A DNA stretch of 62,732 bases from Ruminococcus sp. (GTDB taxonomy: Bacteria > Bacillota > Clostridia > Oscillospirales > Ruminococcaceae): the NCBI GenBank assembly GCA_017519145.1, contig JAFWTA010000043.1:1-62732 (forward strand), written 5' to 3'. The notes beneath the pieces were generated by a model. It ran no database searches. It saw only the letters and a program-made list of their open reading frames with translations, and was not told where the DNA came from. The first letter of the stretch is position 1. Each line of letters opens with the position of its first letter. This document shows positions 16,294-24,153 of this stretch, in pieces. Made by a program: the position numbers and the translations under genes.

Positions 16294-16555
16294 GAGATAA
16301 GGCTTGAAATCGCCTTTTCCGGCTTCTGCACCGATCTGTGGGGCGAGGGAATGCTCCCATATGCGGTGCATTTGCAGTTTTGTTGTTGGGTTGACGGAAA
16401 CACATTTATACTATTGAACGGTCATATCAATATATAGTAATACGCAGCCGTTTTTTCAAAAACGGGGTATCGCAAAGAAGAATATATAAAATTATCATGC
16501 TGACATTTATCAATTATATACACACGATATTACAGATTTTTGGTACAATAAATCA

Positions 16556-16584
16556 TTGATTTCAGCTCGAAATGATAGTATAAT
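16556..16584 (+). promoter_or_regulatory. Promoter of the HEFGH-dockerin gene
   Basis: TTGATT, 17 bases, TATAAT, about 70 bases before the ATG at 16653. Confidence 0.8.
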
Positions 16585-16652
16585 GATATAGATGAACTAA
16601 CGTGATACTTCCGACGGGGATTTGGGGACGATCTGAAACGGAGGAATGTACA

Positions 16653-19334
16653 ATGAAAAAAAGGCTTTCAGCCGCTCTTACGGGCGCAGTTATGGCATTG
16701 TCAATGGCACAGGCAATGCCCGCACCCGCAAATGCCGCGGAAGAGTACCTTATCCGCGACAAATGGGGCTACTGTAAGACTGCAAATTACGTTGAATCAG
16801 AACACTTTGTAATTTTCTACGGCAACAATGACACCACGGGAAAGGTCAACGACGCCTTTCTCAAGCGTAATCTGGAGGATTACGAGAAGCTCTGGAAATG
16901 CTACGGCGAATTCCTCGGCATGGAGAATATGAACGTTGACGTCAACGGCAGGAGCGCACAGAAGTACAAGACCAATGTGTACCTGACCTATACGGGACTT
17001 GACCAGTACCCCGACGGCTGGGCGTTCATGAGCGCTGAGGACGGCTACGGCATAGAGATAATCAGTCCCGAGGCAATGCTTGACGACCTGACCATAGCAC
17101 ACGAATTCGGTCATGTTGTCACCATGCACCAGAAGGCATGGGAGGGACAGGATATCACAGGCGCATGGTGGGAGCCCCTCGCAAACTGGTTCCGCGAGAT
17201 GTATCTTGCCAGCGATTACTACACAGGCGATGTAAAGACCTGCTGGTTCGAGCCGTATATACGCAATCTGAGCCTTACCCTCCCTCACGGAAGGAACTAC
17301 TATGAGGTATGGCCCTTCCTTGTGTATATCTCCTACAATCCCGACAACATCGAGGGACTGGGAATAAACAGCGTCAAGCGCATTATTTCCGAAGCAAAGC
17401 CCGGGGAATACCCCTTCGATACCATTACAAGGCTCTTCGGCAGCGATGCACAGACCATTTTCGGTCACTATGCAAAGCGCATGGCTACCTTTGATTTCGG
17501 CGCAAAGGAAGCCTATCAGAAGGAGTTCAATGATAAGCTGAACTCACAGCCTTTTTACAGAAATCTTGTCTATACTCTTCCCGACGGGCAGGGCGGCGGA
17601 GTTTACCGCGTTCCCGAGGAGGAGGCACCCATGCAGGCGGGCATAAATATCATCCCTCTGAAGCTGACAGGCGGCGATATCTCAGTCAGCTTCCGCGGAC
17701 TCTCCGACGACGGCAATGCAGGCTGGAAGGCTTGTATCGTAACTGTTGACGGGAACGGCAAAGAGACCTATTCCGACCTGTTCGGTGACGGCGAGTCCAT
17801 GACAGCTTCCGCACAGGGAGCGGCTTCCGCTTACCTTACGGTAACGGCAATGCCCAAGACTCTCTACAAGTGCAACGCCTTCCACAAGGACGACGTTTCC
17901 ACATACAAAAACGGCGACGAGCGCAGAAGATACCCCTATGAGGTCACTGTGAACGGCGCTGATATCGACTATTCAACAAGGTATCAGAAGGGCAGGGGAC
18001 ACGCTCACCCCAACGGAGGCGGCTGGGTTGCGGACTCTGCTAAAGTGGACAGCTCCGTATATGTGGGACCCGACGCAATGGTGCTTGGAAATGCGGTGCT
18101 CAAGGGCAATGTCCGCGTTGAGGACCACGCCATAGTTGCAAATCAGGTGACAGCTTCCGACAATGCTGTTATCTGCGGTCATGCCATAGTTGACGGAGGC
18201 GGCTGGGTCTATGACAACGGCTGGAAATCCGGAGCAGTTACTCTCAGCGGCAATGCTGTTATAGGAGACAGTGCCGTTGTGTTCAATTCCTGCAAGGTCT
18301 CGGGCAATGCAAAGGTACTCCAGAAGGCGTATCTTGCCGATGCTGTGACCATAGGCGACGATGCGGTGGCAAAGGGAATGGCTTATGTCTACGGAACAGC
18401 TTCCTACACGGGCACAGCTATCCTCGACGGCGACTTCTGCAACGATCAGTCGAAGAACAGCGGCGTAAGCTTCGGCTGGCTGGACGACAACGGCTGGCAC
18501 AGGACCGAGGACGGCTATACCGCCGCATATGAATTTACCGATGAGTCCAAGGTATGGGCTAAGGATAAATACGCCGCTACGGACGCGCTCATAAGCGGTG
18601 CGCAGTGGGAGTCCGGAAGAACATCCGCAAAGGGCGTTCTCAGCTTTGACGGCGAGGACGACTATGTGGTGCTTGACGATTCGGCAGTAAGGGGCAGGGA
18701 TCTCCAGATAAGCTTCGGAGCACTCTGGAAAGGCGGAAATACGGTGCAGGACATCTTCCGCTTCGGAGATGACAAGGCTTATATGAGCTTTACTCCTTCA
18801 AACAGTGAGGGCAGGGCTGAGCTCGTCATCACTGACGGCACAAAGACCGAGAAGCTCACGGCTTCATCGGCACTGAACAAAGGCGAGTGGAGCAAGGTGA
18901 CCGTCCGTATCTCGGGCGGAAAAGGCTCTCTCATAATAAACGGCGTACAGGCAGACAGCAAAGATATGTCCCTTACACCTGCTGATGTGTTCAGCGCGGC
19001 GGACAGGGACGACTGCTATATAGGCAGGGGCGGAGATGCTTTCTTCAAGGGTGCTGTGGACTATATGAACTTCTACTATAAGGACACCGCAGAGCCCTCT
19101 GTTACCTATTCGGGCAGAGAAGAGGCAGACGATACCGACCCCGTATCCGCAAATATCAGAGGCGATGTTAATGTGGATAAGCAGTTCAATGTTGCCGACC
19201 TTGTAATGCTTCAGGGCTTCCTCCTCGGCAGGAATGACCTGACCGACTGGCAGGCGGGAGACCTGACAGAAGACGGCGCAATAGACGTCTTCGACATGGT
19301 ATCGATGAGAAAACTCATCATATCAGGCAAGTAA
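16653..19334 (+). CDS. Secreted HEFGH-motif protein with beta-helix, LamG-like domain and dockerin
   Basis: An 893-residue exported protein. Signal peptide to about 29. Residues 35-330 resemble the DUF6055 type and hold HEFGH at 150-154, with a Glu at 174 (WWEPLANWF) in the place of a third zinc ligand. This suggests a gluzincin-like metallopeptidase, unproven. Residues about 455-605 form repeated hexapeptides (GNAVIGDSAVVFNS) typical of a left-handed beta-helix, followed by a LamG/concanavalin-like domain (FDGEDDYVVLDDSAV) and a C-terminal type I dockerin. I chose ATG 16653 because GGAGG lies eight bases upstream and a signal peptide follows; an earlier in-frame ATG at 16602 adds a non-signal leader. 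Confidence 0.88.
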   Translation: MKKRLSAALTGAVMALSMAQAMPAPANAAEEYLIRDKWGYCKTANYVESEHFVIFYGNNDTTGKVNDAFLKRNLEDYEKLWKCYGEFLGMENMNVDVNGRSAQKYKTNVYLTYTGLDQYPDGWAFMSAEDGYGIEIISPEAMLDDLTIAHEFGHVVTMHQKAWEGQDITGAWWEPLANWFREMYLASDYYTGDVKTCWFEPYIRNLSLTLPHGRNYYEVWPFLVYISYNPDNIEGLGINSVKRIISEAKPGEYPFDTITRLFGSDAQTIFGHYAKRMATFDFGAKEAYQKEFNDKLNSQPFYRNLVYTLPDGQGGGVYRVPEEEAPMQAGINIIPLKLTGGDISVSFRGLSDDGNAGWKACIVTVDGNGKETYSDLFGDGESMTASAQGAASAYLTVTAMPKTLYKCNAFHKDDVSTYKNGDERRRYPYEVTVNGADIDYSTRYQKGRGHAHPNGGGWVADSAKVDSSVYVGPDAMVLGNAVLKGNVRVEDHAIVANQVTASDNAVICGHAIVDGGGWVYDNGWKSGAVTLSGNAVIGDSAVVFNSCKVSGNAKVLQKAYLADAVTIGDDAVAKGMAYVYGTASYTGTAILDGDFCNDQSKNSGVSFGWLDDNGWHRTEDGYTAAYEFTDESKVWAKDKYAATDALISGAQWESGRTSAKGVLSFDGEDDYVVLDDSAVRGRDLQISFGALWKGGNTVQDIFRFGDDKAYMSFTPSNSEGRAELVITDGTKTEKLTASSALNKGEWSKVTVRISGGKGSLIINGVQADSKDMSLTPADVFSAADRDDCYIGRGGDAFFKGAVDYMNFYYKDTAEPSVTYSGREEADDTDPVSANIRGDVNVDKQFNVADLVMLQGFLLGRNDLTDWQAGDLTEDGAIDVFDMVSMRKLIISGK

Positions 19335-19370
19335 TTCCCGATAATACGGGATTACTGAATATATCCTTGT

Positions 19371-19425
19371 AAAGCGGAAGGGGCTGTGTTCTTTAGGCGG
19401 ACACGGCTCTTTCCGTTTTTATTGA
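19371..19425 (+). terminator. Terminator after the HEFGH-dockerin gene
   Basis: An imperfect long stem (CGGAAGGGGCTGTG with CACGGCTCTTTCCG) followed by TTTTTATT. Confidence 0.75.
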
Positions 19426-19487
19426 CATAAAATCAGGGGAGCGCAGTGGAAAAAGCTGTGCGGTATAACAAAAATCACAGAGGACTA

Positions 19488-19516
19488 TTGACAAGCAAGG
19501 GAAAATGAGGTAAGAT
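19488..19516 (+). promoter_or_regulatory. Promoter of the tetR-ABC operon
   Basis: TTGACA, 17 bases, TAAGAT. The -10 box is partly inside the palindrome at 19515-19540, so repressor binding would block it. Confidence 0.85.
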
Positions 19517-19540
19517 AACAGTGTTAGGTAACACTGTTAT
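19515..19540 (+). promoter_or_regulatory. Perfect palindromic operator, likely for the TetR regulator
   Basis: A 12-base perfect inverted repeat with a two-base centre (ATAACAGTGTTA, GG, TAACACTGTTAT). It overlaps the -10 box and lies just upstream of the TetR gene, the usual place for an autoregulatory operator. Confidence 0.85.
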
Positions 19541-19557
19541 GCAGCAAGGAGGCTATT

Positions 19558-20175
19558 ATGGGCGAACAGAATGACAACCGTGAAAAGCTCATCGCCTGCG
19601 CCAAAAAGGAGTTTCTCGAAAAGGGCTTTGCAAAGGCTTCTCTCAGGAAGATGACATCTGAGGCGGGGCTGACTACGGGGGCGGTGTATTTCTTCTTCAA
19701 GGACAAGGACGGCCTTTTCGGTGCAGTTGTGGAGGAACCTCTCAATAACATCGTATCCGTGCTGAAAAAGCACTTCGCGGAGGACGCAGAGGAAGATCTC
19801 AGCACCTACGTTCACCATGACGGCGACCACGATGACTTCACCGAGGAGCTGATAAACGTCATGTATGCGGACTACGACGCCATGATGATACTGCTGGAAA
19901 AGTCGGCGGGCTCGCGGTATGAGGGCATTGTGGACAGCATGATAGCTATGCTGGACAGCTACTATGAGCAGTTCGCACAGCGCTATGCGGACATTTTTCA
20001 GGGCAAGCGCGTCAACAGGTACATGATGCACTGGATGAGCCATATGCAGATAGGGGCATTCGTTCATCTGCTGGAGCATGAGCCTGACAGGGAAAAGGCT
20101 CTGGAAAAGATAAAGCCTGTTATGAATTTCCTCATAAAGGGCTGGATGGACTATATACTTGAGGATGATGTGTGA
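19558..20175 (+). CDS. TetR/AcrR-family transcriptional regulator
   Basis: A 205-residue regulator with an N-terminal helix-turn-helix: KEFLEKGFAKASLRKMTSEA, then a turn and recognition helix (GAVYFFFKDKDGLF). The rest is an all-helical ligand and dimer domain whose inducer cannot be told. Target and autoregulation are suggested by the palindrome over its own promoter. AAGGAGG lies six bases before the ATG. The ABC exporter genes follow on the same strand after about 57 bases with no terminator between, so the regulator probably controls them. Confidence 0.93.
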   Translation: MGEQNDNREKLIACAKKEFLEKGFAKASLRKMTSEAGLTTGAVYFFFKDKDGLFGAVVEEPLNNIVSVLKKHFAEDAEEDLSTYVHHDGDHDDFTEELINVMYADYDAMMILLEKSAGSRYEGIVDSMIAMLDSYYEQFAQRYADIFQGKRVNRYMMHWMSHMQIGAFVHLLEHEPDREKALEKIKPVMNFLIKGWMDYILEDDV

Positions 20176-20232
20176 TATCATCCTTATTTATGCATATCAG
20201 TTAGCTAATAATAACATGAAGGGGATAATAAA

Positions 20233-20934
20233 ATGTATCTTGAAGTCAGGGATGTAAAGAAAAGCTACGGAAAGGATTCAAGCTATATTCAGGTGCTCAA
20301 GGGTGTTTCCACAGATGTGGAAAAGGGGCAGATGTGCGTGATACAGGGCACGAGCGGTTCGGGCAAGTCTACGCTGCTCAACTGCATAGGGGGACTGGAT
20401 CTTATGGACAGCGGCTCCGTCAGAGTGGACGGGCAGGAGATATCCGGACTGAAAAGCGGTGCGCTTTCGGATTACAGACGGGACAATTTAGGCTTCGTTT
20501 TTCAGTTCTACAACCTTGTGCCCAACCTTACCGTCAGGGAGAATATACAGATATGTCAGCATATCTCCCAAGCTCCTCTCGATATGGAGGAGCTTCTGGA
20601 GACCCTCGGCATGACCGAGCACCGGAACAAGTTCCCGGCACAGCTCTCGGGCGGTCAGCAGCAGCGCTGCGCCATTGCAAGGGCACTCATAAAAAATCCC
20701 AAGCTGCTGCTGTGCGACGAGCCTACGGGAGCCCTTGACTCAAAGACCTCGCGGGACATACTTGCGCTTCTTGAGCGTATAAACGAGAAGTACGGCACCA
20801 CCATGCTCATCGTCACCCACAACAACTCCATCAAGAACATGGTACACAAGGTCATCTATATCAAGGACGGGCTCATCACCAAGGACTATCTCAATGAGAC
20901 AAGAGTGCCTGCGGCGGAACTGGAGGACCTGTGA
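20233..20934 (+). CDS. ABC transporter ATP-binding protein, MacB/LolD type
   Basis: A 233-residue ATPase subunit. Walker A GTSGSGKST near residue 38, Q-loop in FVFQFYNLVP, signature LSGGQQQR, Walker B LLLCDEPTGALD, and the H-loop VTHNN are all intact. The VFQFYNLVPNLT stretch is typical of the MacB/LolD/FtsE group that works with FtsX-like permeases. It ends in a TGATG overlap with the permease gene, so the two subunits are made together. The cargo is unknown; TetR control points to export of, or defence against, a toxic compound. Confidence 0.95.
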   Translation: MYLEVRDVKKSYGKDSSYIQVLKGVSTDVEKGQMCVIQGTSGSGKSTLLNCIGGLDLMDSGSVRVDGQEISGLKSGALSDYRRDNLGFVFQFYNLVPNLTVRENIQICQHISQAPLDMEELLETLGMTEHRNKFPAQLSGGQQQRCAIARALIKNPKLLLCDEPTGALDSKTSRDILALLERINEKYGTTMLIVTHNNSIKNMVHKVIYIKDGLITKDYLNETRVPAAELEDL

Positions 20935-23642
20935 TGGGAGGAGTATCTGCAAGACGTATGCTCCGTGACCTCAGGGCGAATATAGGGCGCTATCTTGCCC
21001 TTACACTGCTCATAGTCATAGGAGTTTTCATAGTTTTCAGCATAGTGGGCGCCGCAGAGGTGGTACTCATTGGCACAGAGGACAAGAAGTCGGTGAACAT
21101 GGTGGAGGACGGCAGCTTTACGGTGTTCCTGCCTCTCGATGAAGCCGATATGGCGGAGCTGGAGCAGAACGGCACCCGTATTGAGGAGAAGTTCTCACTG
21201 GATATAAACGCTGAGGACGGCTCGCTGCTGAGGATGTTCCGCAGCCGTGAGGATATCGACCTGATACAGCTTGACTGCGGCAGGCTTGCGGAGAGCATGG
21301 GGGAAGCCGTGGTGGAAAAGGGCTACGCTGCCGCACACGGACTGAAGCAGGGGGACAGTCTTTCCGCGGCAGGCAGGAGCTTCACCGTAACCGGCATAGG
21401 CTCGGTGCCCGATTACGACCAGATGCTGGCAAAGCTCAGCGATACGGCGGTGGAGCATGAGAGCTTCGGACTTATATTCGTTACCGACGGGCAGTACTGC
21501 GATATCCGCGACAATACGGTGCAGACTGCGGAGGAGTACACCTACTCCTACAGGCTCGGCAGCGAAAATGACAGCGACCTTAAAGAGCGCATAAAGGGAC
21601 TGGATTTCGACTATACAAAGGTGGAAGACAAATACTTCCGCGAGACCATAGACGATGCACTCAGCAGGCGCAGGGATATTGAGGACGGGGTAAACAGTAT
21701 CAATAATGGAGCAGTGGAGCTCTCAGAGGGGCTCTCAGTGCTCACTGACGCGGACAAGGAGCTCCGCGACGGAGCGGACAGGCTTTTCAGGGAATATTTA
21801 AGTCAGGGCAGCAGCGCACTTTCGGCAATGGGGGGAAACGCTGAGCTGACAGCGGAGAACTACGGAGAGGTCCTTGGGGGAGCGGCTGCGGCAGGCTCTC
21901 AGCAGGCAGCAGCCTTAAAGGACAGTCTTGACAGCATAGCAGCCTTCAGGCAGGGGATAAGAGAGTATACGGAAAACGCTGAAAAGGCTGCGGAGGGCTC
22001 GGCGGAGCTGGCAGATGGCACTGCTGAGCTGGAGGAGAACACACAGGAGCTCCTCGACGAAATATTTGACATTGAGATCCACAACCTGACCTCATTTATG
22101 ACCGCATCGGACAATATCCGCATAGGGGGAGCGGCAGGGGACGTTGTTGTGGACAAGAGCGCAGGACTGGTGGCGGGAATAATAGTGCTCATACTGTTTT
22201 CTTATGTCATATCGGTATTTGTTGTGCATCAGATAGAGCGCGAGCAGACCGTCATCGGTGCTCTCTATGCTCTCGGCGTGAAGAAGAAAGACCTTCTCAT
22301 CCACTATATCGCAATGCCTACGCTCATTGCTTTTTTGGGGGGAGCCATCGGCTTCGGGCTGGGACTTTCACCTCTGGGCATAAAAACTCAGCTGGCGTCT
22401 ACCTATGAGTATTTTTCTGTGCCCGAGTTCGATATCAGGGTGCCTGTTTATCTCATAGTATACGCACTGGTGCTGCCGCCCGTCATAAGCGCGGCAGTGA
22501 ACGCTGTCACCATTAACAGAAAGCTTTCGCGGACAGCTCTCTCACTCATGAAGAACGAGCAGTCCGCAGGAAGCTACAAGCAGTTCAGACTCAGGTCAAA
22601 GAGCTTCACGAGGGTGTTCAGCATTCGTCAGCTCATAAGGGAGTCGCGCTCTGCGGCGGCTATACTCCTCGGTATGCTCATATCAGTGCTGGTGCTCATG
22701 CTTGGACTCAACACCTTTACTCTGTGCTATGCCATTAAGGAGAACAACACCGCCGATACGAGGTATGAGTATATGTATTTTTACAAGTACCCCGAAAAGC
22801 AGGTACCCGAGGGCGGTGAGGGGGCATACATAAAGACTCTCAGCACCGACTGTATGGGATATACTCTCGATGTTACGGTCATAGGACTTGACGGGGAGAG
22901 CCGCTTCTTTACCGCAAGACCCGAAAAGGGAGTCAGCAGGGCTGTCATAAACAACTCACTTAACGAGCGCTTCGGCTATGAGAAGGGTGACATAGTTACT
23001 TTCAGCAGCCTTGCGGAGGACAGGGCATACAGCTTCACAGTCACCGGCATTTGCGAGTATTCCCCCGGATTTACGATATTCATGGATATCGGCAGCATGA
23101 GGGAGCTTTTCGGCGAGGACGAGGACTATTTCAACGCGGTCTTCTCCGACAGGGAGCTGGATATCGATGAGGGAAGGCTCTATTCCGTGACCGCGAAAAA
23201 GGACATCGAAAAGAGCTCCGCGGTATTCATAAAGATGATGAAGCCGCTGATGCTGACACTTATATCCGCAGGCATAGTCATACTTTTTGTGGTCATGTAC
23301 CTGATGATGGGCGTAATGATAGACCGCTCCGCCATGGGCATATCGCTGATAAAGATATTCGGTTATCGCCCAAGGGAGATAAGGCAGCTCTATCTCAACA
23401 GCAACCTCATCGTAGTGGCTGTGGGAGCGCTTGCGGTCATACCCCTCGCGAAGCTGATAATAGACAGCATCTATCCGAGTTTTATCTGCAATGTCGCCTG
23501 CTCTATGAAGCTGAGCTACAGCTGGTATATCTATCTCGGCATTTACGCACTGCTTCTGTTCATATATCTGGCAGCGCGAATGCTTCTTGTGGGGAAGATA
23601 AAGAAGATAACTCCCGCAGAGATACTGAAAAACAGAGAGTAA
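20934..23642 (+). CDS. ABC transporter permease, FtsX-like, large
   Basis: A 902-residue membrane subunit for the ATPase upstream. One transmembrane helix lies near the N-terminus (LALTLLIVIGVFIVFS). A large outer domain of about 350 residues includes a helical, probably coiled-coil segment (residues about 245-380). An FtsX core of three helices then starts at VAGIIVLILFSYVISVF, and a second outer domain and FtsX core fill the C-terminal half. The ABC-type plan fits export or mechanotransmission rather than import. I start at the ATG at 20934, with GGAGG seven bases upstream; a GTG at 20931 is also in frame. Confidence 0.9.
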   Translation: MGGVSARRMLRDLRANIGRYLALTLLIVIGVFIVFSIVGAAEVVLIGTEDKKSVNMVEDGSFTVFLPLDEADMAELEQNGTRIEEKFSLDINAEDGSLLRMFRSREDIDLIQLDCGRLAESMGEAVVEKGYAAAHGLKQGDSLSAAGRSFTVTGIGSVPDYDQMLAKLSDTAVEHESFGLIFVTDGQYCDIRDNTVQTAEEYTYSYRLGSENDSDLKERIKGLDFDYTKVEDKYFRETIDDALSRRRDIEDGVNSINNGAVELSEGLSVLTDADKELRDGADRLFREYLSQGSSALSAMGGNAELTAENYGEVLGGAAAAGSQQAAALKDSLDSIAAFRQGIREYTENAEKAAEGSAELADGTAELEENTQELLDEIFDIEIHNLTSFMTASDNIRIGGAAGDVVVDKSAGLVAGIIVLILFSYVISVFVVHQIEREQTVIGALYALGVKKKDLLIHYIAMPTLIAFLGGAIGFGLGLSPLGIKTQLASTYEYFSVPEFDIRVPVYLIVYALVLPPVISAAVNAVTINRKLSRTALSLMKNEQSAGSYKQFRLRSKSFTRVFSIRQLIRESRSAAAILLGMLISVLVLMLGLNTFTLCYAIKENNTADTRYEYMYFYKYPEKQVPEGGEGAYIKTLSTDCMGYTLDVTVIGLDGESRFFTARPEKGVSRAVINNSLNERFGYEKGDIVTFSSLAEDRAYSFTVTGICEYSPGFTIFMDIGSMRELFGEDEDYFNAVFSDRELDIDEGRLYSVTAKKDIEKSSAVFIKMMKPLMLTLISAGIVILFVVMYLMMGVMIDRSAMGISLIKIFGYRPREIRQLYLNSNLIVVAVGALAVIPLAKLIIDSIYPSFICNVACSMKLSYSWYIYLGIYALLLFIYLAARMLLVGKIKKITPAEILKNRE

Positions 23643-23692
23643 GTCCGCGGAAAAAGGGAACACCTTTAAGGCGGCGCTGATATAAAGCCGTG

Positions 23693-23730
23693 CCCCTGAG
23701 TGCTGCAAAACGCTCAGGGGCAGTGTGTTT
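23693..23730 (+). terminator. Terminator after the ABC permease
   Basis: A GCCCCTGAGTG...CGCTCAGGGGC stem of the same sequence family as those at 277 and 43119, with a weak T-run. Confidence 0.65.
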
Positions 23731-23749
23731 ATCAGGCTGTTAAGGCAAA

Positions 23750-23870
23750 AATTCAGCATGGCGAGACAGTGGATAGTCAACGTGTTGGCTTTGCTCACAT
23801 TATTTGAATTATGTCGCCGCAGACAATATCGCAGCTTTCAACTCTTGACTCTGAACTTAAAACGGAAATA
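23750..23870. repeat. Remnant of a dispersed intergenic repeat
   Basis: Words such as GTCGCCGCAGACAATAT and CTTTCAACTCTTGACTCTGAACTT echo the element at 43155-43280 (GTCGCCTGCGGCGACGATAT and ACTCTCGACTTTCAACTC). There is no ORF here. The rest of the gap before 24154 holds promoters and a leader. Confidence 0.45.
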
Positions 23871-23992
23871 TTTATGAGCGGATATACATTGGCAGGACCA
23901 ATATTGATTATTAATATAGCACTATATAAAAAGAAATAAGTCTTGAATACTTGTGGTATAATACAAAAATCTCATCATAAATGATTAATGTG

Positions 23993-24021
23993 TTGACATT
24001 GTGAAAAACTCGTGATATAAT
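23993..24021 (+). promoter_or_regulatory. Strong promoter of the vWA/lipase gene, with hairpin leader
   Basis: Perfect TTGACA and perfect TATAAT 17 bases apart, with an extended -10 TG. A second extended -10 (TGGTATAAT) lies near 23953-23962. The leader of about 125 bases holds two small hairpins: GAGCG/CGCTC at about 24066-24081 and GAGCCG/CGGCTC at about 24104-24121. I could not match it to a known riboswitch. Confidence 0.85.
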
Positions 24022-24153
24022 ATCATATATGCCGAAAAATAGGCAAGAAATATATGTTTTTTTTAGAGCGATAAAACGCTCCGCAGATGCTTATGTTTAC
24101 GCGAGCCGCCATAAACGGCTCTGTAATAATTATTTTATCTGAAGGGAAATGAT

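Noticed and set aside
22956-23798. A 280-codon minus-strand frame at the end of the ABC permease gene
   Set aside because: Antisense shadow rich in His and Tyr; no ribosome site, and it runs through a terminator and an intergenic repeat.
24022-24153. A c-di-GMP or other known riboswitch in the leader of the vWA/lipase gene
   Set aside because: Two short hairpins are present, but the conserved core words of the riboswitches I know are absent.
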